NCBI RefSeq assembly: GCF_014652615.1
Contig: NZ_BMZD01000001.1
Location: 393,962 to 457,961, forward strand
Direction: 5' to 3'
DNA length: 64,000 nucleotides
DNA from: Novosphingobium arvoryzae
Lineage (GTDB): Bacteria; Pseudomonadota; Alphaproteobacteria; Sphingomonadales; Sphingomonadaceae
Program-made: the position numbers and the translations under genes
Notes under the pieces: model-generated
The model's input: only the letters and a program-made list of their open reading frames with translations
What the model was told of the DNA's origin: nothing
Databases searched by the model: none
Part shown: piece by piece, positions 25,743 through 33,180 of the stretch
How the letters are laid out: every line of letters begins with the position of its first letter
Position numbering within the stretch: the first letter of the stretch is position 1

Positions 25743-25922
25743 GGTCGAAACCCAGCGGGCGAACGCTTCGTGCAGCCGGATCAGGCCCCATTCGAACTCG
25801 GTCACCAGAACTTCGGTCCCGGAATTGGCGAGATGCCAGTTCTGATAATACTTCGGTTCCATGCGCTCCCCTAGCTGCCGTGCCCGGTGCTGTTCGAGTT
25901 TTGTAACACGCGAAGTAGTCAT
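25743..25922 (-). pseudogene. Winged-helix (MarR-like) transcription regulator, truncated by IS6100
   Basis: 60 codons from ATG 25922 remain before the IS6100 end. The segment LVTEFEWGLIRLHEAFARWV resembles the N-terminal region of a winged-helix regulator group that I recall from sphingomonad catabolic clusters; the DNA-binding winged helix itself would follow and is lost. The frame continues 12 codons into IS6100 to a stop at 25707. It opens the right-hand catabolic block, so it may have been a local regulator. Confidence 0.6.
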
Positions 25923-26002
25923 GGAGTCATACCTTTTGCAATCCCGGGCAGCAGGTCGCCCCGCGCCAGGGCAGGGTTCCCGTGGCCGGGCAACGATTCA
26001 TT

Positions 26003-26020
26003 GTCCGATATCAAACGGAC
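26003..26020. promoter_or_regulatory. Inverted repeat GTCCG-N8-CGGAC
   Basis: Same 5-bp arms as the repeated 15-bp operator-like sites further right, but with an 8-bp instead of a 5-bp spacer. It lies 81 bp upstream of the truncated winged-helix regulator and just after the maleate isomerase stop. The different spacing makes it a weaker candidate. Confidence 0.35.
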
Positions 26021-26043
26021 GAAGCAGCCGGGGTGGCGCCGGG

Positions 26044-26808
26044 TCAATGCAGCGGTTGGAACCGTTCCGACAAGGCAAAACCCGATCCAGTGCTGACCGG
26101 TTCAAGGCCAAGTTGCTGCAGCATGACCCGGGTGGTGCTGGTCGCGGCGGTCAGCACGGGCAGGCCCAGCTTGTCCTGAACCGCCTCGATGGCTGGCAGC
26201 GATGGCATCTGCACACAGGCCGACAGCACGACCGCGTCAACGCCGGTCAGGTCCAGCGCATCGACATCGCTGATCAAGGCCAGCGGGTCGCGCCGTCCCA
26301 CGGCAAGGTTGTCGGGAATTTCCAGCGCGATTGAATCCTGGACCGCGATCCCCTCGTGGACGATGTAATCGACCACCAGGTCGGTCAGCGGCCGCATGTA
26401 GGGCGTGACGATGGAGACCTTGCGTGCCCGCATTTCGCGCAGCACCTGCACCAGCGCGCCCGCGCTGGTCACGATCGGGCAGGCATGGCCCGCATCGCGC
26501 ACCGCCTTGCCCAGCGTTTCCTCGCTGACGCAGTGATAGCCGCGCCCGGCCGACATGATCGCCACCAGGCAGGCATAGCCGATGATGTCGACTTCGGCAT
26601 CGGCCAGCTGGCGCGCGCACCCCACGCTCTGCGCGTCCATGGCCGCGAGTTCTTCCTTGGTCACGTGCTTCATCGCCATGCGCGACGAATGGAACGTGAA
26701 CTGTTCGGGCCGGATCGTCTGGCGTGCCAGCAGCATGCGCGGCACTTCGGTTTCCATCGTGGTGTTGGAACTGGGGACGATCTGGCCAATCCGGTAGGTC
26801 TTCGGCAT
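26044..26808 (-). CDS. maiA: Maleate cis-trans isomerase
   Basis: 254 aa, Asp/Glu racemase superfamily. The two catalytic cysteines are C80 in GYACLVAIM and C198 in LSACVQMPS; the N-terminal IGQIVPSSNTTMETEVP is highly typical of maleate isomerases (NicE/MaiA). It converts maleate to fumarate. The ATG at 26808 gives the usual N-terminus. In this island a gentisate-type dioxygenase and an FAH-family hydrolase could deliver maleate directly, which would explain the gene. It follows the LuxR gene on the same strand with 159 bp between, which hold an inverted repeat. Confidence 0.88.
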   Translation of the reverse strand: MPKTYRIGQIVPSSNTTMETEVPRMLLARQTIRPEQFTFHSSRMAMKHVTKEELAAMDAQSVGCARQLADAEVDIIGYACLVAIMSAGRGYHCVSEETLGKAVRDAGHACPIVTSAGALVQVLREMRARKVSIVTPYMRPLTDLVVDYIVHEGIAVQDSIALEIPDNLAVGRRDPLALISDVDALDLTGVDAVVLSACVQMPSLPAIEAVQDKLGLPVLTAATSTTRVMLQQLGLEPVSTGSGFALSERFQPLH

Positions 26809-26888
26809 CGCTGATCCCCGCTTGCGCCGGGCGTTTCCCGGCAGACTCGCAGGCGTAATAAGCGCAGCCAGATAGTGCGCAAACCGGC

Positions 26889-26926
26889 TGCCCGGCCGTG
26901 TTCTCACTTGGTGAGAGGTGGCCGGG
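26889..26926 (-). promoter_or_regulatory. Nested inverted repeat upstream of maleate isomerase gene
   Basis: An outer 8-bp pair (GCCCGGCC / GGCCGGGC) encloses a 15-bp perfect dyad TCTCAC-TTG-GTGAGA at 26901-26915. It lies 81 bp upstream of the maleate isomerase start and 42 bp after the LuxR stop. It could be an operator or a terminator of luxR; no U-run follows, which favours an operator. Confidence 0.45.
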
Positions 26927-26967
26927 CCATGCCGATCACACGGCAATTTTTGGGCCGCCGTCGCCGC

Positions 26968-28071
26968 CTAGGCGAGGCTGACCCCGCTCTGCAGGACATG
27001 GCGGATCAGGTCGCCCTGTCCGCGCAGATCGAGCTGGGCATAGATGCGCTTGGTATAGTTGCGCGCGGTTTCCAGGGTCAGGCCCATGTCCCCGGCGGCC
27101 TCCGCGATCGACCGGCCTTCGCTGAGCCTTACGGCCAGTTCCGCCTCGCGCCGGGACAGGCCTGACAGCTGGGCCAGCACAGTTCCGTCCAGCCGTCCGC
27201 CCCTGCGCGGGTGGCGGCAGATTACTTGCAGCACCGGCAGGCTGGACGCGGCGGCGGGCTGGGTGCGGCTGGGCAGGAGCACGGCATGAACGCGCGGCTC
27301 CGCATTCAGTTCCAGCGCGCGCACGGGGGCTTGCGGGTGCCGGGCAAAGTGCGCTGCGGTTTCGGCCAGAAGGCGTTCTCCCGCCGCATCGGGCAGCACC
27401 AGGCGTTCGCCCGGTCGCAGCGCGAAACCGGGCAAGGCGGACAGATAGCGGGTCAGTCCCGGCTCGCACGCCAGCAGCCGGGCCTCGCGGTCGAGCAGCA
27501 GCCAGCCGATCCCGCTCCGCTCCAGCGCCACCGCGTTCATCTCGGCCTCGATCCGGCGGCGCTCCTCATGCACGAAGCCGCGCAGGGCCAGCGCGACATA
27601 GGGCGCGAGGTTGGCCAGCAACGCGGCGTCGGCAGCGGTGCAGGCGGCCCCGCGCGCCAGCAGCAGCCAGGCGCTGATCCCGCCGTCCAGCGCCAGTCGC
27701 ACGATGCGCTCGTCAGCGATTCCCAGCGCGGTGATATAGCGCGCCCGAAAGGCCGCGTACTCGGCATCGACGTCGGCGAATTCGCTGACCGCGTAGACCC
27801 GTCCGGGTTGCAGTCGATCGAACGGGAACCGGTCCAGCAGGTCCAGCCGATCCAGTCCCAGCCGCCGGGCGTCGGCGCGCAGATTTCGCCCGGAATGGAA
27901 TTCCGTCACATCATGGATCGCCAGATCGCCCTGGCGGAAGAACAGGCCGATGTATTCGGCCCCGGTGCGCTGCCGCAGCCGGTCCAGAAATGTGGCGAAG
28001 CGCTGCCCTTCATGCATCCCGGCAAACAGGGGCAGCAGCAGTTCGGTATCGTCGGCGATGGTCAGGGGCAC
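26968..28071 (-). CDS. LuxR-family transcription regulator
   Basis: 367 aa. The start is GTG at 28071, with GGGAGG upstream inside a palindrome. Residues about 1-290 have no clear named domain (possibly PAS/GAF-like, with WLLLDREARLLACEPGLTRYL as a PAS-type strand). Residues about 300-360 are a LuxR helix-turn-helix: LSRREAELAVRLSEGRSIAEAAGDMGLTLETARNYTKRIYAQLDLRGQGDLIRHVL. It is divergent from the sulfotransferase operon and upstream of maleate isomerase, so it probably regulates one or both. The ligand is unknown; there is no LuxI homologue. Confidence 0.82.
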   Translation of the reverse strand: MPLTIADDTELLLPLFAGMHEGQRFATFLDRLRQRTGAEYIGLFFRQGDLAIHDVTEFHSGRNLRADARRLGLDRLDLLDRFPFDRLQPGRVYAVSEFADVDAEYAAFRARYITALGIADERIVRLALDGGISAWLLLARGAACTAADAALLANLAPYVALALRGFVHEERRRIEAEMNAVALERSGIGWLLLDREARLLACEPGLTRYLSALPGFALRPGERLVLPDAAGERLLAETAAHFARHPQAPVRALELNAEPRVHAVLLPSRTQPAAASSLPVLQVICRHPRRGGRLDGTVLAQLSGLSRREAELAVRLSEGRSIAEAAGDMGLTLETARNYTKRIYAQLDLRGQGDLIRHVLQSGVSLA

Positions 28072-28073
28072 AC

Positions 28074-28089
28074 CCTCCCATATGGGAGG
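28074..28089. promoter_or_regulatory. 16-bp perfect palindrome CCTCCCATATGGGAGG
   Basis: The palindrome lies 3 bp upstream of the luxR GTG and contains its ribosome-binding site. Symmetry and position suggest autoregulation, or an RNA hairpin that hides the Shine-Dalgarno. The sulfotransferase operon starts 93 bp away on the other strand. Confidence 0.5.
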
Positions 28090-28181
28090 TAACTCGCGCT
28101 GTCATCCCTCTATCTTTCGCCCCAGCAGAGAGACTGGCGCCGATGGTCGGCAGCATTGGCCAGTAAGGGGGATGAACAAAG

Positions 28182-29363
28182 ATGACCGATCAGGCCGAAG
28201 TCACCCGGCAGCTCGACGCGCAGGTCCTGATGGAGCAGGCCCGCATCGAAACCGCGCTGGATGATTTTGGCGACCCCTGGTTCGAAGCGCCGCTGGGTAG
28301 CCTGATCGATCACGTCAATCGGGATGCCGGACTGCTTTCGCCCGACAGTTCGGCCGGGGTGCGGATCCGGTCCGCCCTGTCCGACCGACTGCGGCTGGTG
28401 CAGTATTTCAAGGATCATCCCGCAGCGGCGGACGAGCGGATCGAGCTGGCCTGCGCGATCATCGGTCTGCCGCGCACGGGCTCCACGATGATGCATCGCC
28501 TGCTGGCCGCCGTGCCCGGTTTCACGGCGCTGTGGTGGTGGGAAACGGCCTTTCCCCTGCCGCTGCCCGGTGAAGCGGCGGGCGATCCCGCACCCCGGCA
28601 GGAGGCCGCGCGGCAGATGGTCGACTGGCTGCTGACCCAGTGGCCCGACTTTGAATCGATCGATCCGATGGACGCGATGGCCGTGAACGAGGAAGTCGTG
28701 CTGCTGGACCGCACGTTCCTGTCCACCACATACGATTCTATGATGCCGATCCATGCCTATGGCCACTGGCAGGCCGATCAGGATCACGAACCGGCCTTCC
28801 GCGACCTGTATCGCTTCATGCAGGCGATCCAGCACCAGCGGGTGCTGCGGGGCGAACCGCGTCGGCCATGGGTGTTCAAGACCCCGCATCACCTGCTGGG
28901 CGGGATTGGCGGGCTGCTGAAGGTGTGGCCCGGCGTGAAGCTGGTCATGACCCACCGCCATGTCGGGCAGGTGCTGCCCAGTTACTGTTCGATGTGCGCA
29001 TCGCTGAGCATCAACAGTTCGTCCACCTACCGCAAGGAAGACCAGGGCGCGCACTGGAGCCGCCGGTTCCGCACCGGGCTGGAGCGGCTGGAAGCGCTGC
29101 GGCGGGAATTGCCGGCAGGCCAGATCATCGACGTGCGCTACGAGGACACCGTCAACGATCCGGTCGGCACCGCACAGCGGGTGCTGGAGCAACTGGGACA
29201 TGCCCGCGACGGCGCGGTGCAGGCCGCGCTGGAGGCGTGCGTGGCCGACAATGCCCGCGATGCGCGCCCGCGCCACAAATACGGCGCGCAAGAGTTCGGC
29301 CTGACGCCGGAAGGGATCGCGGCAGATTTTGCCTTCTACCACGACCAGTACCTGGCGAAGTGA
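28182..29363 (+). CDS. Sulfotransferase family protein
   Basis: 393 aa. The PAPS 5'-phosphosulfate loop is IIGLPRTGSTMMHRLL (about residues 89-104) and the 3'-phosphate region is the later VFKTPHHLLGGIGGLLKVWPGVKLVMTHRHVGQVLPSYCS. This family transfers sulfate from PAPS to hydroxyls and is frequent in sphingomonad and actinobacterial lipid or steroid clusters, often without proven activity. First gene of an operon with an SDR (25 bp gap), DUF1214, SRPBCC and NTF2-like genes. Substrate unknown. Confidence 0.85.
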   Translation: MTDQAEVTRQLDAQVLMEQARIETALDDFGDPWFEAPLGSLIDHVNRDAGLLSPDSSAGVRIRSALSDRLRLVQYFKDHPAAADERIELACAIIGLPRTGSTMMHRLLAAVPGFTALWWWETAFPLPLPGEAAGDPAPRQEAARQMVDWLLTQWPDFESIDPMDAMAVNEEVVLLDRTFLSTTYDSMMPIHAYGHWQADQDHEPAFRDLYRFMQAIQHQRVLRGEPRRPWVFKTPHHLLGGIGGLLKVWPGVKLVMTHRHVGQVLPSYCSMCASLSINSSSTYRKEDQGAHWSRRFRTGLERLEALRRELPAGQIIDVRYEDTVNDPVGTAQRVLEQLGHARDGAVQAALEACVADNARDARPRHKYGAQEFGLTPEGIAADFAFYHDQYLAK

Positions 29364-29388
29364 ACAGCAGATAAAGGGAGAGCAGCGC

Positions 29389-30159
29389 ATGATCCTGAAG
29401 GACAAGGTCATCATCATCACCGGGGCTGGGCCGGGCATGGGGCAGGCCATGTGCCGGGGCGCGGCGGCGGAAGGGGCGAAAGTGGTCGTCTCGGCCCGGT
29501 CGGTCGATGCCATCAATGCGCTGGCCGCCGACATCACAGCCGCCGGGGGCGAGGCGGTTGCCGTGCCGTGCGACGTTGCCAGCACCGAGCAGTGCCATGC
29601 GCTGGCCAAGGCGGCGGTGGACCGCTGGGGGCGGATCGATGGCCTGATCCATTCCGCCTACTATCATCCCGACTGGGGCAGCATCATCGATCATCCGATC
29701 GATCAGGTGCTGCGCGCGCTCGACGTGATCGCCGTGGGCGGATTGCGCATGGCGCAGGCCGTCGTGCCGCAGATGAAGCGCCAGGGCAGCGGTTCGATCG
29801 TCAACGTCTCGACGCTTGCCACGCGCAGACCGATGCCCGGCGAAGGGGGCTATGCCATGGCCAAGAGCGCGGTCAACCAGCTGACCCGGCAACTGGCGGT
29901 GGAGCTGGCCGGAACCGGCATCCGCGCCAATACCGCGCTGATGGGCTGGATGGACGGTGTGCCGCTGGAACAGTTCTTCGCCGCGCAGGGTGAAGCGGGT
30001 GAAGCCTTCCGCAAGCAGCGCGCGCAGGAGATCCCGGTGGGGCGCATCCCGCCCGACAAGGATTGCGCCAAGGCGATCTATTTCCTGCTGTCGGACTATG
30101 CCAGCGAAGTGAATGGCGTGATGCTGGACGTCAACGGCGGCGACTGGGTCGCGGCATGA
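29389..30159 (+). CDS. Short-chain dehydrogenase/reductase
   Basis: 256 aa. The Rossmann start GAGPGMGQAM (TGxxxGxG type) at residues 12-21, the NAG-equivalent replaced by HSAY, catalytic Ser in VNVSTLATR, YAMAK for the Tyr-x-x-x-Lys pair, and the C-terminal VNGVMLDVNGGDW. An NAD(P)-dependent alcohol or ketone oxidoreductase. GGGAG precedes the ATG at 29389. It overlaps the DUF1214 gene by ATGA. Confidence 0.88.
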   Translation: MILKDKVIIITGAGPGMGQAMCRGAAAEGAKVVVSARSVDAINALAADITAAGGEAVAVPCDVASTEQCHALAKAAVDRWGRIDGLIHSAYYHPDWGSIIDHPIDQVLRALDVIAVGGLRMAQAVVPQMKRQGSGSIVNVSTLATRRPMPGEGGYAMAKSAVNQLTRQLAVELAGTGIRANTALMGWMDGVPLEQFFAAQGEAGEAFRKQRAQEIPVGRIPPDKDCAKAIYFLLSDYASEVNGVMLDVNGGDWVAA

Positions 30160-31271
30160 GCGCCGACATCGCCCAGGCCTGGCGCGATTACTGCGCCCGG
30201 CTGGCCGATGCGGGGGCCGTGATCCTGGCGGACGACGTGCCCGCCGATCCGCTGATCCGCACCGAGGGCTTCCGGTATCTTTCCCGCCTGAGCAAGCTGG
30301 CGCTGGAACAATATGTCGAGGCCAGCGACCCGGATTTTCCGTTCTTCTATCAGCTCAGCCACGAGACCGGAAAGATCGGCGCGGACAACCCAGACAACGC
30401 ATACTGGAACGCGTCGATTGCGGGGAGCAGCGACTATCGCATCACCGGTCGGCGCGGGTCGATGTTCTACTTCTCGATCGTCGCCAACGCGATGCGCTAT
30501 CACATCGATGGCAGCGCCCATGCCACCGGCAGCCTGATGGACGACGAAATCCAGTGGGGACCGGATGGCACGGTGGAGATCATCGCCAGCTGCCAGCCCC
30601 CACGCGGGGCGGACGCGGGGAAGAACTGGCTGCGGCTGGAACCGGATGCCAGCGTGATCATCATCCGCCAGTCCGCGCTGGACCGCGAGGCCGAACGCGG
30701 CGGGGAATTCCGTATCGAGCGGATCGGCGGACCAGCCGTTCCCGCCCCGCTCAGCGCTGACCGGCTGGCGGCGGGGTTCGGCGCGGCGGCGCAGTTCGTG
30801 ACCGGCGTGGCGCAGACTTTCGCCGACTGGACCCGGCTGTTCCGGCAGACGCCCAACCAGTTCCCGGCTATCGACCAGGCGATGTTCCAGAAGGGCGGCG
30901 GGGCGAAGGACATCTATTATGCCCATGCCTATTGGCGGCTGGCGCCGGATGAGGCGTGGGTGATCGATGTGACCCCGCCCGATTGCTATTACTGGAACTT
31001 CCAGCTCGACAACTGGTGGATGGAAAGCCTGGACTATCGCTTTCGCCAGATCACCGTGAACAAGCATTCGGCCCGGACCGCGCCCGATGGCTCTGTCCGC
31101 ATCGTCTGTGCCGCCCGCGCGCCCGGTGGCAAGGCGGCGAGCGCCAACTGGATCGACACCTGCGACCACCGGGAAGGCACCGCGCTGCTGCGCTGGGCGG
31201 GTGCGCGTGAACACCCCTTGCCGACGGCCCGCGTGGTGAAACTGGCGGAACTGGAGAACGACGATGCTTGA
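30156..31271 (+). CDS. DUF1214 domain-containing protein
   Basis: 371 aa from the ATG in the ATGA overlap at 30156. The C-terminal third has the DUF1214 pattern (DEAWVIDVTPPDCYYWNFQLDNWWMESLDYRF), rich in aromatic residues. No signal peptide. The function of DUF1214 proteins is not established; they recur in steroid and aromatic gene clusters next to sulfotransferase and SDR genes, as here. Confidence 0.8.
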   Translation: MSADIAQAWRDYCARLADAGAVILADDVPADPLIRTEGFRYLSRLSKLALEQYVEASDPDFPFFYQLSHETGKIGADNPDNAYWNASIAGSSDYRITGRRGSMFYFSIVANAMRYHIDGSAHATGSLMDDEIQWGPDGTVEIIASCQPPRGADAGKNWLRLEPDASVIIIRQSALDREAERGGEFRIERIGGPAVPAPLSADRLAAGFGAAAQFVTGVAQTFADWTRLFRQTPNQFPAIDQAMFQKGGGAKDIYYAHAYWRLAPDEAWVIDVTPPDCYYWNFQLDNWWMESLDYRFRQITVNKHSARTAPDGSVRIVCAARAPGGKAASANWIDTCDHREGTALLRWAGAREHPLPTARVVKLAELENDDA

Positions 31272-31785
31272 CTGGATGAAGGCCGCAAAGACCGTCGCCG
31301 AAGACCCGGTGATGGGTTTTGACCCCAATGCCGTAACCCGCAGCGAAACGGTGGCGATCAACGCCCCCGCCAGCGTGGTGTGGCAGGTGCTGACGGACCT
31401 GCCGCGCTACAACGAATGGAACCCGTTCTGCATTCGTGCGGTTTCCACGCTGGAAATGGGCGCGCCGGTGGAAATGACGCTGATCAACTATGCCACGGCT
31501 GGCGGCCCGACCGTGCCCAATCTGGAGTATGTCTGCGGCTTTGAACCCGAGCGGTTGCTGAGCTGGGAGTTTCCCAATCTGGACTTCTGGCCCTATCCCG
31601 CGCGGCGCGATCAGGTGATCACGCCGACCGGACCGGACAGCTGCACTTATTACAGCACCGATGCCTTCCTGGGCGCGAATGGAATCCATGTGTTCCGCTT
31701 CGCCGGGCCGTGGGTCAAGCGGGCCTTCGACGATACGGCGCAGGCCCTGAAGGCGCGGGCCGAGCAGTTGCACGCTGCGGGCTGA
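31264..31785 (+). CDS. SRPBCC (START/Bet v1-like) domain protein
   Basis: 173 aa. The Bet v1-like ligand-binding fold is shown by SETVAINAPASVVWQVLTDLPRYNEWNPFC at the start, a run of antiparallel strands, and the long C-terminal helix PWVKRAFDDTAQALKARAEQL. It binds hydrophobic ligands and may act as a carrier or cyclase-like helper. It overlaps the DUF1214 gene by 8 bp, so the two are coupled. Confidence 0.8.
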   Translation: MLDWMKAAKTVAEDPVMGFDPNAVTRSETVAINAPASVVWQVLTDLPRYNEWNPFCIRAVSTLEMGAPVEMTLINYATAGGPTVPNLEYVCGFEPERLLSWEFPNLDFWPYPARRDQVITPTGPDSCTYYSTDAFLGANGIHVFRFAGPWVKRAFDDTAQALKARAEQLHAAG

Positions 31786-31853
31786 GCGCGCCGATTGCCC
31801 ACGCCAGCGTGCCGCCCATTGACGGGGGCGGCGCATTGCGGCGAAGGAGGGGC

Positions 31854-32243
31854 ATGACCGCTTCGCCCGACCTTGCCATCCGCCTGCGCCGCGCGGCCTT
31901 CAATCGCGCACTGGCTGACGCCGATCTGGCCGCCATCGCGCCCTTGCTGGCCCTGGATGTGGTGATGATCACGGGCACGGACAGCGCCGTGATCGCGGGC
32001 CGCAGGGCGCAGTTGCAGGCGTGGAAGCGCGAATTCTCCGCCCATGCACGCATGACCTACGTGCGCCTGCCAGACGCGATCATCGCGTCCCCGGTTGAGC
32101 CGATCGCGCTGGAACATGGCAAGTGGCAGGGCATTTCCGGGGGCGGCGCCGCCGTGCTCGCGTCTGGTGACTATTCGGCCAAATGGCGAAAGGTGGGGGC
32201 GGACTGGGTCATTGAGGCGGAAATCTTTGTGACGCTGGCCTGA
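31854..32243 (+). CDS. NTF2-like (DUF4440/SnoaL type) protein
   Basis: 129 aa from ATG 31854 (GAAGGAGGGGC upstream). The start FNRALADADLAAIAPLLALDVVMITGTDSAVIAGRRAQLQAW and final WRKVGADWVIEAEIFVTLA are the usual DUF4440 pattern. The cone-shaped fold could be an isomerase, hydratase or binding protein. Last gene of the sulfotransferase operon, convergent with kdgK. Confidence 0.72.
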   Translation: MTASPDLAIRLRRAAFNRALADADLAAIAPLLALDVVMITGTDSAVIAGRRAQLQAWKREFSAHARMTYVRLPDAIIASPVEPIALEHGKWQGISGGGAAVLASGDYSAKWRKVGADWVIEAEIFVTLA

Positions 32244-32286
32244 TCAAGGCCCGATTGGTCAGGCCGGACGGCATATCCCAACCGCG

Positions 32287-33177
32287 TCAGGAATCCTGCG
32301 CAGGGATCGCGCCGGGGCGCATGATCGTCCAACCGGCCAGCGCATGGGCCGCACCCGCCGCTTCGACTGGCGTCGCACCGCGCAGCCGGGCGTCGAGATA
32401 GCCGGCATTGAAAGCATCACCCGCGCCGCTGGTATCGACCGGGCTGAGCAGGCGTGCTGGCGGCAGCACCGTGCCATCGGGCAGGCGACAGCCATCCGCT
32501 CCCAGCTTCACGATCGTTTCCGCACACCCCAGGTTCTGCCAGTGAGCCGCAACGGCATCGGCGGTCAGCGGGTGGCCGGCAATCGCCTGTTCATCCTCCA
32601 GTGTCGGCAGACCGATCGTCGCAGCAGCAATCGCCGCGTCACGGGCGGACGCCGCGGCTGCGGGCGATTCCCACAGCCGCGGACGATAATTCCCGTCGAA
32701 CGCCACCTGCCCGCCATTTTGCCGGACCTGCCGGATCAGCTCCAGCAGGCGGGCCCGGCCCTCTGCGGGCAGGATGGCGAGCGTGATCAGCGAAACCGCG
32801 ACAAGATCGGCCCGCGCTGCCACGGCGAGGGCCGCGGCCGATTCCGGCAGCGCCAGCATTTCGCGTGCCGCGCTGGAATCGCGCCAATAGGTGAAGCTGC
32901 GCTCGCCCGCCGCATCGGTCGCAATGGCATAGAGCCCGGTGCCGCGCGTAGGGTGATCCAGCACCAGCGCGGTATCCAGCCCTTCCGCGGCCCAGCGTCC
33001 CTTCAGATCAGCGCTGAACGGGTCGGTGCCGAGCGCGGTCAGATAGGCCACGTCGTGCCCCGCGCGGGCGAGGTGGATGGCGGTATTGAGCGTATCCCCG
33101 CCATAGCCAAGCTGCCAGTCCCCGCCCTTGCGGGCGAGTTCCAGCATGGCTTCACCGATCAGGACGATCCGGGCCAA
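32287..33177 (-). CDS. kdgK: 2-Keto-3-deoxygluconate kinase (PfkB family)
   Basis: 296 aa from a TTG at 33177 (AGG upstream); an ATG at 33148 would remove the first strand. PfkB signatures are GGDTLNTAIHLARAG near the N-terminus and DTSGAGDAFNAGYL with the catalytic Asp near the C-terminus. In a cluster with UxaC, a fructuronate reductase and ManD, it is expected to phosphorylate KDG to KDPG, the last committed step of glucuronate breakdown before the Entner-Doudoroff aldolase. It starts 3 bp after the GH79 stop. Confidence 0.88.
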   Translation of the reverse strand: MARIVLIGEAMLELARKGGDWQLGYGGDTLNTAIHLARAGHDVAYLTALGTDPFSADLKGRWAAEGLDTALVLDHPTRGTGLYAIATDAAGERSFTYWRDSSAAREMLALPESAAALAVAARADLVAVSLITLAILPAEGRARLLELIRQVRQNGGQVAFDGNYRPRLWESPAAAASARDAAIAAATIGLPTLEDEQAIAGHPLTADAVAAHWQNLGCAETIVKLGADGCRLPDGTVLPPARLLSPVDTSGAGDAFNAGYLDARLRGATPVEAAGAAHALAGWTIMRPGAIPAQDS

Positions 33178-33180
33178 GGT

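Noticed and set aside
28110..29609. 499-codon minus-strand frame opposite the sulfotransferase
   Set aside because: Shadow frame; PAPS-loop motifs are on the plus strand.
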